This document shows positions 38,251 through 46,684 of a DNA stretch of 64,000 nucleotides, in pieces. Numbering within the stretch: the first letter of the stretch is position 1; each line of letters begins with the position of its first letter. Location: the NCBI GenBank assembly GCA_027659245.1, contig JAQDPW010000002.1, positions 1-64,000 of the forward strand, in the 5' to 3' direction. Position numbers and translations under genes: made by a program. The notes beneath the pieces are model-generated. The model did not search any database and was not told where the DNA came from. It worked only from the letters and a program-made list of their open reading frames with translations. This DNA is from Streptococcaceae bacterium AM104-57 (GTDB taxonomy: Bacteria > Bacillota > Bacilli > Lactobacillales > Streptococcaceae).

Positions 38251-38307
38251 ATCTTGCCAACTAAAATAATCAGAAGAGTTCTAAGAAAAGTTATTTTTCA
38301 GCTTTTT

Positions 38308-38316
38308 TGATATAAT
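38308..38316 (+). promoter_or_regulatory. Extended -10 promoter of pcrA
   Basis: TG-A-TATAAT with the hexamer at 38311-38316; the gene start is about 34 nt downstream with GGAAGAG between. Confidence 0.6.
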
Positions 38317-38349
38317 AGAAACATTGACTTGAAGAATAAGGAAGAGAAA

Positions 38350-40638
38350 ATGAACGAATTATTAAAGGGAATGAATGACTGTCAAGCTGAGGCTGTTCAA
38401 ACGACTGAAGGTCCGCTGCTTATCATGGCGGGTGCTGGATCTGGTAAGACTCGTGTTTTAACCCACCGTATTGCCTACTTAATTGATGAAAAGTTGGTAA
38501 ACCCATGGAATATCTTGGCCATTACCTTTACCAATAAGGCTGCGCGTGAAATGAAGGAACGTGCTTATGGACTCAATCCAGCTACTCAGGATTGTTTGAT
38601 CGCGACCTTCCACTCTATGTGCGTGCGTATCCTACGGCGCGATGCCGACCACATTGGCTACAATCGCAATTTCACGATTGTGGATCCAGGGGAGCAGCGA
38701 ACGCTCATGAAACGCATCCTCAAGCAGTTAAACTTGGATCCTAAAAAATGGAATGAACGCACCATTTTGGGAACCATTTCCAATGCTAAGAATGATCTGA
38801 TTGACGATGTGGCTTATGCTGCCCAGGCAGGAGATATGTACACGCAAATTGTAGCTAAGTGTTATACGGCTTATCAGAAAGAACTTCGTCAGTCAGAGTC
38901 AGTGGACTTTGACGACTTGATCATGTTGACTTTGCGGCTCTTTGACCAAAATCCTGATGTTTTGACTTATTATCAGCAGAAGTTCCAGTACATCCACGTT
39001 GATGAGTATCAAGATACCAACCATGCCCAGTATCAATTAGTCAAACTTTTGGCTTCTCGCTTCCGAAATATCTGTGTAGTTGGGGATGCAGACCAGTCTA
39101 TCTATGGTTGGCGTGGTGCTGATATGCAGAATATCTTGGACTTTGAGAAGGATTATCCTCAAGCCAAGGTTGTTTTGTTGGAGGAAAATTACCGCTCAAC
39201 CAAAACCATCCTCCAAGCAGCTAATGATGTCATCAAAAACAATAAAAATCGCCGTCCAAAGAACCTATGGACTCAAAATGCGGATGGGGAACAAATTATC
39301 TATTATCGTGCTAATGATGAACAAGACGAGGCTGTTTTTGTAGCCAAAACCATCGATGAACTTGGTCGTAGTCAAAACTTCCTTCATAAAGACTTTGCAG
39401 TACTTTACCGTACCAATGCCCAATCTCGTACTATTGAAGAAGCTTTGCTTAAGTCCAATATTCCTTATACCATGGTTGGTGGAACAAAATTCTACAGCCG
39501 TAAGGAAATTCGTGATATTATCGCCTATCTGAATCTCATCTCCAATTTGAGTGACAATATCAGTTTTGAACGCATCATCAATGAACCTAAACGTGGCGTT
39601 GGCCCTGGAACAGTAGAGAAAATTCGTGATTTTGCTAATATACAAAACATGTCCATGTTAGATGCTTCAGCTAACATCATGTTGTCAGGGATAAAAGGTA
39701 AGGCAGCTCAGTCGATCTGGGATTTTGCCAATATGATTCTTGATTTGCGGGAGCAACTGGACCAATTAAGCATCACCGAACTTGTTGAAGGGATATTGGA
39801 AAAGACAGGCTACGTGGATATTCTTAATGCACAGGCTACTTTGGAAAGTAAGGCTCGCGTCGAAAATATCGAAGAGTTTCTTTCTGTTACCAAGAATTTC
39901 GATGATAATCCAGATAATCAGGAAGAAGAATCTGGCTTGGATAAACTCAGTCGCTTCCTCAATGACTTGGCCTTGATTGCTGATACAGACTCTGGCAGTC
40001 AAGAGACATCAGAAGTAACCTTGATGACGCTCCATGCTGCCAAGGGACTGGAGTTTCCAGTTGTATTCTTGATTGGGATGGAAGAAAATGTCTTTCCACT
40101 TAGTCGCGCAGCAGAAGACATGGATGAACTAGAAGAGGAACGCCGTCTAGCCTATGTTGGTATCACGCGCGCAGAAAAAATCCTTTATCTGACCAACGCT
40201 AACTCACGCTTGTTGTTTGGACGTACGAACTATAATCGCCCAACACGTTTTATCAATGAGATTAGTTCAGATTTATTGACCTATCAAGGTTTGGCTCGTC
40301 CAGCCAATAGTAGCTTCAAAGCATCCTATAGTAGTGGAGGTGTCGCCTTTGGTCAAGGCATGAGCCTAGCTCAAGCTCTACAAGATCGCAAACGCAACGC
40401 AACACCAAGATCCATTGAATCAAAAGGACTACCTTTTGGACAATTTGCTGCTGGATCAAAATCGGCTTCTAGTGAGACAAGCTGGTCTATTGGTGATATT
40501 GCCCTTCATAAGAAATGGGGCGAAGGAACTGTTCTAGAAGTTTCAGGAAGTGGATCTACTCAGGAATTGAAAATCAATTTCCCAGAAGTTGGCCTCAAAA
40601 AACTCCTAGCCAGTGTAGCACCGATTGAGAAGAAGTAA
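38350..40638 (+). CDS. pcrA: ATP-dependent DNA helicase PcrA
   Basis: An essential SF1A 3'-5' helicase in repair, replication restart and removal of recombination filaments. The 762-aa protein has the UvrD fold: LLIMAGAGSGKTRVLTHRIAYL (Walker A), [24 protein letters not shown] (Walker B), GDADQSIYGWRGAD, TLMTLHAAKGLEFPVVFL and EERRLAYVGITRAE, with a C-terminal Tudor-like RNA polymerase-binding segment (GDIALHKKWGEGTVLEVSG). ATG 38350 (MNELLKG) is preferred over a codon 21 bases upstream because GGAAGAG precedes it. Confidence 0.97.
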   Translation: MNELLKGMNDCQAEAVQTTEGPLLIMAGAGSGKTRVLTHRIAYLIDEKLVNPWNILAITFTNKAAREMKERAYGLNPATQDCLIATFHSMCVRILRRDADHIGYNRNFTIVDPGEQRTLMKRILKQLNLDPKKWNERTILGTISNAKNDLIDDVAYAAQAGDMYTQIVAKCYTAYQKELRQSESVDFDDLIMLTLRLFDQNPDVLTYYQQKFQYIHVDEYQDTNHAQYQLVKLLASRFRNICVVGDADQSIYGWRGADMQNILDFEKDYPQAKVVLLEENYRSTKTILQAANDVIKNNKNRRPKNLWTQNADGEQIIYYRANDEQDEAVFVAKTIDELGRSQNFLHKDFAVLYRTNAQSRTIEEALLKSNIPYTMVGGTKFYSRKEIRDIIAYLNLISNLSDNISFERIINEPKRGVGPGTVEKIRDFANIQNMSMLDASANIMLSGIKGKAAQSIWDFANMILDLREQLDQLSITELVEGILEKTGYVDILNAQATLESKARVENIEEFLSVTKNFDDNPDNQEEESGLDKLSRFLNDLALIADTDSGSQETSEVTLMTLHAAKGLEFPVVFLIGMEENVFPLSRAAEDMDELEEERRLAYVGITRAEKILYLTNANSRLLFGRTNYNRPTRFINEISSDLLTYQGLARPANSSFKASYSSGGVAFGQGMSLAQALQDRKRNATPRSIESKGLPFGQFAAGSKSASSETSWSIGDIALHKKWGEGTVLEVSGSGSTQELKINFPEVGLKKLLASVAPIEKK

Positions 40639-40659
40639 GTTATCTAAATGAATAAGATT

Positions 40660-40829
40660 GAGGTTGGGACAAAAGATCCCGACATTACTTTTTATTAGCA
40701 ATGAAACTTTGACGCGGTAGCTGATTGAACTTTTTGTTCGTCTTTTAGACTCCAAAAAGCTCCTAATCATCCTCGCGAGGCTGGGACTACGAAATCGAGA
40801 CTTTGTCTATCGATTTCTGTCCCACCGCC
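40660..40829. repeat. Dispersed repeat relative, copy D
   Basis: Begins GAGGTTGGGACAAAAG and closes with a strong hairpin, GAGGCTGGGACTACGAAATCGA ... TCGATTTCTGTCCCACC (arms split at 40777-40829). It shares these GGGAC/GTCCC elements with copies A and B, but not the middle. It fills the gap of about 314 bases between pcrA and the SemiSWEET gene; nothing else was recognised there. Confidence 0.6.
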
Positions 40830-40952
40830 ATTTTTACGAATACTCTTATCACAATCTTGTGATAATTTAAATTTTCATAACAAAAAGTTTTTTTGCTCAC
40901 ACGATTTTAGAAAATAGTGTATAATTGAGATTGTTTTTGAAAGGAGAAGAAA

Positions 40953-41213
40953 ATGGCTGAAAAACAAATGAAAACTTTAGGTTGGATTGCAACCTTTATG
41001 TCTGTAATGATGTATGTCTCTTATATTCCTCAAATTATGAACAACCTTGCGGGTCAAAAAGGGAATTTTATCCAACCAGCAGTAGCTGCACTTAACTGTA
41101 GTCTTTGGGTATACTACGGACTCTTTAAAAAAGAACGTGATATTCCTTTGGCGGCAGCCAATGCACCAGGTATTGTTTTTGGACTTATCACCGCTTTGAC
41201 AGCTTTAATTTAA
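40953..41213 (+). CDS. SemiSWEET sugar transporter
   Basis: An 86-aa three-helix membrane protein of the MtN3/SWEET family, which works as a dimer and passes sugars by facilitated diffusion. The PQ-loop signature YISYIPQI-type occurs as YVSYIPQIMNN in helix 1. Helix 2 has the conserved NCSLWVYYGL and helix 3 NAPGIVFGLITALTAL. AAGGAG precedes the ATG. It has its own AT-rich upstream region with a -10-like TATAAT at about 40919-40924. Confidence 0.9.
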   Translation: MAEKQMKTLGWIATFMSVMMYVSYIPQIMNNLAGQKGNFIQPAVAALNCSLWVYYGLFKKERDIPLAAANAPGIVFGLITALTALI

Positions 41214-41318
41214 TATAGCTAATGAACTCTTCTTCGTATTTAAGCATGAAGGAGAGTTTTTCTTTATCCGAAATTCCTAAAAAAACATGATATAATACTA
41301 TTAGAAAGGTTGGTGTTT

Positions 41319-42020
41319 ATGGCTAGAATACTTATCGTTGAAGATAATAATGAGATTCAAGAAATTTTGAGAACTCTTCTTTCTGAGGAGCATGAGGTGA
41401 TTCAGGCTTTTTCTGGCACTGAAGGAATGATTCGATTTGAGCAAGGCGGCATTGATCTAATCTTGTTAGACATTATGCTTCCAGGTAAAAATGGTGATCA
41501 GGTTTTAAAAGCCATTAGACACGATAGTTCAGTTCCTGTCATGATGCTAACTGCCCTAAGCGATAAAAAGCTCATCAGCCAATATCTCTTAGATGGTGCT
41601 AATGATTATATTGTAAAGCCTTTTGATTTGGATGAAGTTTTTGCTAGGGTTACGGTACAATTACGTCAAAAAAGTGACAAGCAAGCAGCTGAAATTGAAC
41701 ATCCAGACAAGTTGATTCAACAGTTAAAAAATATTCAATTTGATGCAGATAGTTTTGAAATCAAAAATTGCCAGGAAACTATTCGCCTAGCTAAGAAAGA
41801 ATGTTTGATTCTCCAAACCTTACTGGGACATCCTAAGAAAATTTTTACGAAAGAAGAACTCTATGAGTTGGTCTGGGAGGATACTTATTTACCAGGCGAC
41901 AATACTCTCAACACTCATTTAAGTAACCTCCGTAAAAAATTAAGCCAACTAGACCCAGAGCAAGAGTATATTGAAACTATCTGGGGAGTTGGTGTTCGGT
42001 TAAAAGGAGATGAGCAATGA
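41319..42020 (+). CDS. OmpR-family response regulator
   Basis: A 233-aa two-domain regulator. The receiver domain begins MARILIVEDNNEIQEILRTL, has the phospho-acceptor Asp51 in LILLDIMLPGKNG, then MMLTALSD (Thr) and DDYIVKPF-type NDYIVKPFDLDE (Lys). The winged-helix DNA-binding domain contains LAKKECLILQTLLGHPKKIFTKEELYELVW and NTLNTHLSNLRKKL. ATG 41319 is set by AGAAAGG. The histidine kinase gene overlaps by 4 nt. Its likely target is the ABC operon facing it. Confidence 0.92.
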   Translation: MARILIVEDNNEIQEILRTLLSEEHEVIQAFSGTEGMIRFEQGGIDLILLDIMLPGKNGDQVLKAIRHDSSVPVMMLTALSDKKLISQYLLDGANDYIVKPFDLDEVFARVTVQLRQKSDKQAAEIEHPDKLIQQLKNIQFDADSFEIKNCQETIRLAKKECLILQTLLGHPKKIFTKEELYELVWEDTYLPGDNTLNTHLSNLRKKLSQLDPEQEYIETIWGVGVRLKGDEQ

Positions 42021-42895
42021 TCTATATTTTACTTTCTTTGCTATTGCTGGTTATTATCCTATTGACGATAGGGTTGATTCGCTATCATCTAGCACTCGTA
42101 AACTTGAGCCAACAAGTTGAAGACAAGATTCATACTGGAAGTATGAAGAGAATCGGAGTGTCAACTTTCTCAAAGGATTTTTTACATCTTTACCAGCAAA
42201 TCAATCATCTCTTTCAAGAAGTTGAACAGTCACGGTTGATTATGAAACGTGAAAAACAGACTTTGGACATGGCTATTAGCAATATTGCACACGATATTCG
42301 GACACCTTTAACGATAGCGTCAGGTTATACTCAGCAATTGCTTAAAACAGAAAATCCTGAGTCTGAGAGTTTGAAAAAAATTGCTCATCATCTCAATCAA
42401 GTTTCAAAATGTCTAGAGGCTCTTTTGGACTATCGTCGATTAATGGAAGGAGCAGTTCAACCTGACTTATCTGAGTTAGAAGTTTCAACATTTATGACGC
42501 AAAAATTATTGACCTATTATGATTCTTTTCAGACGGCAAAGATTAACCTTGATTTGCAAGTAGAACCTGGTTTGTATTTACTGACAGACTCGGATTTATT
42601 AGACCGTATGTTGCAAAATCTCATTGGCAACGTGTTAAAACATGGGAAGGATGAAGCGAGATTTTCTTTGAAGGTAGTGGACAATCACATTTGTCTGGAA
42701 ATTGCTAATCTGGTCAAACAACCGATTCGTAAAATTGAAAATCTCAGTCAACGATTTTACTCTGAAAACCTCTCAGATACAGAAGAATCCTCTGGTTTAG
42801 GCCTTTATATTACTGAAGAACTATCCCATCTCCTTGGTGCAGAACTACAACTAAGTACTGATGGTGCTTGGTTTACAGTTAAGATACTCTTTTAA
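42017..42895 (+). CDS. Sensor histidine kinase with minimal input region
   Basis: A 292-aa HisKA-type kinase. It has one strong N-terminal membrane helix (YILLSLLLLVIILLTIGLI), essentially no extracellular domain, then about 50 cytoplasmic residues, the phospho-His in NIAHDIRTPLT (His92), N box MLQNLIGNVLKHG and G box EESSGLGLYITEEL. Kinases of this type beside BcrA-like transporters in Firmicutes usually take their signal from the membrane or the transporter. No PAS, HAMP or extracellular sensor is seen. Confidence 0.88.
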   Translation: MIYILLSLLLLVIILLTIGLIRYHLALVNLSQQVEDKIHTGSMKRIGVSTFSKDFLHLYQQINHLFQEVEQSRLIMKREKQTLDMAISNIAHDIRTPLTIASGYTQQLLKTENPESESLKKIAHHLNQVSKCLEALLDYRRLMEGAVQPDLSELEVSTFMTQKLLTYYDSFQTAKINLDLQVEPGLYLLTDSDLLDRMLQNLIGNVLKHGKDEARFSLKVVDNHICLEIANLVKQPIRKIENLSQRFYSENLSDTEESSGLGLYITEELSHLLGAELQLSTDGAWFTVKILF

Positions 42896-42903
42896 AACAA
42901 GCA

Positions 42904-42934
42904 ACCTCCTCTTTTTGAACAGAGGAGGTCATTT
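42904..42934. terminator. Bidirectional terminator between kinase and ABC permease
   Basis: ACCTCCTCT/AGAGGAGGT perfect nine-bp stem with an 8-nt loop. CATTTTTAT follows on the plus strand; the minus-strand side (TGCTTGTTTT) is weaker. Confidence 0.85.
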
Positions 42935-43693
42935 TTATAAGCTTTTCTTTTTGAAAACAGCAAGTCCACTGATAGTGAAGAATAGAATAACAGTCACTGT
43001 AACGACAATGGTGTATAGAACAGCTTGACTATAGGCAGTCATGGCATAGGCAAAATTCAAGGATAAATAGCGTAAAATCTCGATATCTGGAAAGATAAGC
43101 ATCGGCGTTGAAAGCAAGATAGAACTGATTAAATAGCCTATGAAAACAGCCAAATAAGAATGAGTCACATAGAGAATGAAGGAAACAATGGAAAGCCAAG
43201 CAAGAAGACATAGGAATTGAAGACCAATTGTTAGAAGGAGATTGCCAATAAATCCTTCTGGCATCGTGCCAACCCCGTTTAGGATAGTTGCTGGTACAAA
43301 AGCAATAACCAGACTAATAAGAATTTGCATTAGAGCGATACTTGCTAATACTACAGACTTGGCTAGGAAGAATTCTGTACGAGAAACACCCACTGTCAAA
43401 CTATTTTTATAGAGTTTTCCGATAAGATCAACTCCTAGAACTAAGCAAGCAAGGATAATGCAGAGGAAAACTAGGTTTGAACCTTGACTAGATGCGTTAA
43501 TCAGGGCTTGAATACCATCCCAGCCTTTACTTGGAAGTTCAGTTTCTGGAGGTGTTGTATCAACTGACATTAGATGTCCTGTAGCCCCAATAGTAGCTCC
43601 CATTAACATGAGTGCAAAGAGAACAATTTCTGTAATCCAAAATCCTTTGGAACGGAAAAGACGGTAAAAGTCTGCTTGAATTGTATGTATCAT
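42935..43693 (-). CDS. ABC transporter permease, BcrB/ABC-2 type
   Basis: A 252-aa membrane protein with about six spans. The first span follows MIHTIQADFYRLFRSKGFWITEI and a loop of about 40 residues outside. It is an ABC-2 family permease of the kind coupled to BcrA-type ATPases in bacitracin and lantibiotic self-protection. It starts 10 nt after the ATPase gene. Substrate is unknown. Confidence 0.85.
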   Translation of the reverse strand: MIHTIQADFYRLFRSKGFWITEIVLFALMLMGATIGATGHLMSVDTTPPETELPSKGWDGIQALINASSQGSNLVFLCIILACLVLGVDLIGKLYKNSLTVGVSRTEFFLAKSVVLASIALMQILISLVIAFVPATILNGVGTMPEGFIGNLLLTIGLQFLCLLAWLSIVSFILYVTHSYLAVFIGYLISSILLSTPMLIFPDIEILRYLSLNFAYAMTAYSQAVLYTIVVTVTVILFFTISGLAVFKKKSL

Positions 43694-43703
43694 GATCTTC
43701 CTC

Positions 43704-44615
43704 CTATTTTACTAATTGTGTGAAGTATTCTTCAAGATTTTGACGAGCATAGTAGATCTCATCCACGGCAACATCTGATAGAGTTAGTTCTTTGAGAATA
43801 CGTTTGACATCTTCTTGTTCATGACTAAAAATATGAATCTCATTGTCTGAATTAACAACTTTAAATTCAAGATGCACTTTGTCTTTTAAGATTTGACTAG
43901 CTTTTTCTTTGTCACTTGTTTTTAGAACAATATAGTCTTCATTCAGTGTCTCAAATTCAGCCTTACTGATTTCTCGAATGATTTTCCCTTGGTCTAAAAT
44001 TCCAAAGCGATTGGCAACCAGATAGAGTTCTGACAAGATATGACTAGAGATGAGAATTGTTATTCCTAATTCTTGATTCAGACGTTGAATCATTTGACGA
44101 AACTCTTTGATACCGATTGGGTCGAGACCATTGATGGGTTCATCAAGGATGAGAAAGTCTGGTTTTGATAGGAGGGCAATAGCAATACCTAGGCGTTGTT
44201 TCATCCCAAGAGAGAAATCTCGAAAAACTTTTCTACCTGTATCTGTTAAACCTACATACTTTAATGTTTCCTGAATGACTTGATCAGCATTTGGGATATG
44301 TCGAATAGTACAATAGTATTTAAGATTTTGATAGGCTGTTAAATGATTATGAGCTACTGGAGATTCAATGACTGAACCTACACGAGATAGGGCTTTTGTG
44401 CATTCCTTATAACCTTGACTGGAAAAGAGGGAAATAGTTCCATGATCAGCAGCTAATAATTGGGTAATGATTTTAATCAGAGTAGTTTTACCAGCACCAT
44501 TCTTTCCGATAAGCCCATAGATATCTCCTTCTTTCACTGAGAGATTAAGATCTTGTAGAATGGGTTGTTTGCCAAATTGTTTGGACAAGCCATGGATTTC
44601 GAGGACTGTTTTCAT
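43704..44615 (-). CDS. ABC transporter ATPase, BcrA type
   Basis: A 303-aa ATPase: Walker A IGKNGAGKTTLIKI, signature DFSLGMKQRLGIA, Walker B LLSKPDFLILDEPINGLDP, H-loop ILISSH, then a C-terminal extension of about 80 residues typical of BcrA/LanF proteins. With the permease it should form an exporter or sensor-exporter for membrane-active peptides. Ribosome binding site is AAAGGAGAA. A BOX element lies 22 bases upstream, and a probable promoter with direct repeats lies beyond it. Confidence 0.9.
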   Translation of the reverse strand: MKTVLEIHGLSKQFGKQPILQDLNLSVKEGDIYGLIGKNGAGKTTLIKIITQLLAADHGTISLFSSQGYKECTKALSRVGSVIESPVAHNHLTAYQNLKYYCTIRHIPNADQVIQETLKYVGLTDTGRKVFRDFSLGMKQRLGIAIALLSKPDFLILDEPINGLDPIGIKEFRQMIQRLNQELGITILISSHILSELYLVANRFGILDQGKIIREISKAEFETLNEDYIVLKTSDKEKASQILKDKVHLEFKVVNSDNEIHIFSHEQEDVKRILKELTLSDVAVDEIYYARQNLEEYFTQLVK

Positions 44616-44636
44616 AGTTTTCTCCTTTATCCTTTA

Positions 44637-44789
44637 ATACTCAATGAAAATCAAAGAGCAAACTAGGAAGCGAGCCGCAGGCTGCTCAAAGCACTGCTTT
44701 GAGGTTGTAGATAAGACTGACGAAGTCAGTCACATATATCATCCAAGGCGAAGCTGACGTGGTTTGAATTTGATTTTGGAAGAGTATAA
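44637..44789 (-). repeat. BOX element (boxA-boxB-boxC)
   Basis: On the minus strand it reads ATACTCTTCCAAAATCAAAT ... CCACGTCAGCTTCGCC (boxA), then GACTGACTTCGTCAGTC ... ACAACCTCAAAGCAGTG (boxB), then GCTTTGAGCAGCCTGCGGCT ... TTCATTGAGTAT (boxC). This is the mosaic stem-loop repeat known from pneumococcus. It lies in the same orientation as the ABC operon and immediately in front of it, so it is probably in that transcript's leader. Confidence 0.92.
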
Positions 44790-44811
44790 GATGTTTTATT
44801 TTTATAACTCT

Positions 44812-44866
44812 AGTATAAAGCATAGATATCAAAGAATCGTCAAGCATTTCTAAAGAGTTTCTAAAG
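44812..44866 (-). promoter_or_regulatory. Probable regulated promoter of the ABC operon with direct repeats
   Basis: On the minus strand the order is CTTTAGAAA, CT, CTTTAGAAA (complements 44858-44866 and 44847-44855, an 11-bp pitch), then TTGACG (complement 44838-44843), then a TATACT (complement 44812-44817). The spacer is 20 nt, longer than usual. Tandem half-sites at one helical turn upstream of a poor promoter are typical of OmpR-family activation. Confidence 0.5.
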
Positions 44867-44888
44867 TTTTTAAATTTCTAAAAAATAA

Positions 44889-44925
44889 AAGCCCAGTTGG
44901 CTAGAAATACTAGTTGACTGGGCTT
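44889..44925 (-). terminator. Terminator of the HAD phosphatase gene
   Basis: AAGCCCAGT...ACTGGGCTT with an inner CTAG/CTAG pair; on the minus strand followed by TTATTTTTTAG. It starts 6 nt past the stop. Confidence 0.88.
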
Positions 44926-44930
44926 ATTTT

Positions 44931-45740
44931 CTACAAAATATATTTCTCAATAGCGCGTGCAACACCATCTTCTTCATTGCTGGCAGTTACGGCATCAGCG
45001 AGAGATTTGACGTGGTCGCTGGCATTTCCCATGGCGATCCCCAGCCCAGCAAACTCTAACATCTCAATGTCGTTATTGGCATCACCCATAGCCATGATTT
45101 CAGAAGGTTGAATATCTAAAATCTCAGCCAAACGAGAAAGAGCAGAAGCCTTGGTTGTGCCAAGTGGCATGGCTTCGTAGATCACTGGTTGAGAACGAAC
45201 ACCACTAAATTTTTGACAAAGTTCTTCAGCGAATCTATTTTCAAAGTCATCCGTTTGTTCTTGTGTACCTAAGAACATACCCTGGAACATGCGATATTTA
45301 CCACTGGTAGCTTCATCTAGTGAAATTTCAGTCAGGTCAGAAAAGACGAGTGTCGCATCGTATTTTACGATAGGATTTGGTTCGCCTCCGAGAACGAAGT
45401 AGTGTTCCTCGTCAAAGAGAGTCAATTGAACCTCACTTTTTTCTGCAAGGTCATTCAGGTATTCAATGTCTGATTTGCTAAGTTCCCGCCAGTCAACAAG
45501 GCTCCAATCACTGGTTTGGTGGGTAGAACAACCATTGTTGACGATGACGTATTCATTCTGCAAATCAAGACCAAGTTTCTTATAGTAGGGAAGAACTCCA
45601 AAGAGAGGTCGTCCAGTACATAGAACCAGTTTGACACCTTTTTCGATAGCCTTATGAATGGCATCAATATGAGCCTGAGGAATTTCCTTGGCTTCATTTA
45701 GTAGAGTTCCATCCATATCCAGAGCAAGTAGTTTAATCAT
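44931..45740 (-). CDS. Cof-type HAD-superfamily phosphatase
   Basis: A 269-aa Cof/IIB HAD hydrolase. The nucleophile loop is LLALDMDGTLL (Asp8 and Asp10), motif II LVLCTGRP, and motif III/IV IMAMGDANNDIEML with a conserved Lys upstream (GTTKASAL). Relatives dephosphorylate sugar phosphates, flavin or pyridoxal phosphates; the substrate here is not evident. AAAGGAC precedes the ATG, and it is a single-gene unit with its own terminator. Confidence 0.9.
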   Translation of the reverse strand: MIKLLALDMDGTLLNEAKEIPQAHIDAIHKAIEKGVKLVLCTGRPLFGVLPYYKKLGLDLQNEYVIVNNGCSTHQTSDWSLVDWRELSKSDIEYLNDLAEKSEVQLTLFDEEHYFVLGGEPNPIVKYDATLVFSDLTEISLDEATSGKYRMFQGMFLGTQEQTDDFENRFAEELCQKFSGVRSQPVIYEAMPLGTTKASALSRLAEILDIQPSEIMAMGDANNDIEMLEFAGLGIAMGNASDHVKSLADAVTASNEEDGVARAIEKYIL

Positions 45741-45880
45741 AGTATGTCCTTTTCACGTGTTTTGCCTATATTATAGCATATTTTGAGGCAAATAAGTCTA
45801 AAGCTGAGTGAAATGCCATTTCTATTTAGGTTTTTAGTAGATAGATAACAAATAATGGATAAAAAAGCAGAGGTCTTATC

Positions 45881-46552
45881 ATGAAAAGAAGAGCAGTACA
45901 GATTTTACTAGCCTTGTTAGTAATCGTTTATAGGAAGACATGGTTTTGGTGGATTTTTAATCACTTTACAGCTAGATTTGTAGCTGCTAGTCGAGAATTT
46001 TTTCAAATTCTTGCTTTTTTAGAGTTTAGTGTAAGTCTTATAGCTATTCTTTATTTACTAGTATTCGAAGGTAGAAAAATGCTTGAGTTGAAGCGGAAAT
46101 GGAGATATCTAGTTTATTTGCTTCTTGCTTATGGAGTCAGTTATATTTCAGATATTGTGTTTTCTTTTTTAACCCCAGCAACGTCCAATCAAATCGCTTT
46201 AAATGAAATGATTGAGATGACAGGGCGACAAGAGTTGCTATATTTTTTGCTTATTACTTGTCTGCTAGGACCAATTTCAGAAGAATTGGTTTACCGAGGA
46301 GTTCTTATGAATACATTTTTGAAAGATTCACCTTGGTATGGAGATGTTTTACTATCAGCCTGTTTCTTTGGATATGTGCATGTAGCTGATGGTATAATAC
46401 CACTAGCCTTTTTCACCTATGCAAGTGGAGGAGCAATTTTAGCATTCCTCTACCGAAAAACTCATTCTCTCTATTACCCTATTTTACTTCATATCATGAT
46501 CAACATTACTGCATTTTGGGATTTATGGGTACTCTTGTTTTCTGGTAGTTAA
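45881..46552 (+). CDS. CPBP-family intramembrane protease
   Basis: A 223-aa polytopic membrane protein with the CAAX protease/bacteriocin-processing signature: motif 1 SEELVYRGVLMN (Glu-Glu-x-x-x-Arg), motif 2 FGYVHVAD (His) and motif 3 HIMINITAF (His and Asn). In lactobacilli such proteins (Abi) often give bacteriocin self-immunity. No bacteriocin precursor with a double-glycine leader is seen beside it. Basic N terminus (MKRRAVQ). GAGG lies before the ATG. Confidence 0.85.
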   Translation: MKRRAVQILLALLVIVYRKTWFWWIFNHFTARFVAASREFFQILAFLEFSVSLIAILYLLVFEGRKMLELKRKWRYLVYLLLAYGVSYISDIVFSFLTPATSNQIALNEMIEMTGRQELLYFLLITCLLGPISEELVYRGVLMNTFLKDSPWYGDVLLSACFFGYVHVADGIIPLAFFTYASGGAILAFLYRKTHSLYYPILLHIMINITAFWDLWVLLFSGS

Positions 46553-46563
46553 TAACTATAAAA

Positions 46564-46588
46564 GGTCGGATTTTATTCCGACTTTTTT
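46564..46588 (+). terminator. Terminator after the CPBP gene
   Basis: GGTCGGA / TCCGACTT stem with a short loop and TTTTTTG tail. Confidence 0.85.
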
Positions 46589-46643
46589 GATATGGGATAG
46601 GTTAAAATTAGGGCTTTATATCAATCTGTTTTTACTTAAAAAA

Positions 46644-46652
46644 TGATATAAT
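46644..46652 (+). promoter_or_regulatory. Extended -10 promoter of rexBA
   Basis: TG-A-TATAAT (hexamer 46647-46652). The first in-frame ATG (46661) is only 8 nt further on, while the ATG with a ribosome binding site is at 46685. Confidence 0.6.
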
Positions 46653-46684
46653 AAAAGGTAATGACAAAAACAAACGAGGCAGAG

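Noticed and set aside
45881..46552. Bacteriocin locus around the CPBP protease.
   Set aside because: No double-glycine leader peptide, lanthionine enzyme or dedicated transporter lies beside it; the ABC pair at 42935-44615 is separated by the HAD gene and has its own terminators.
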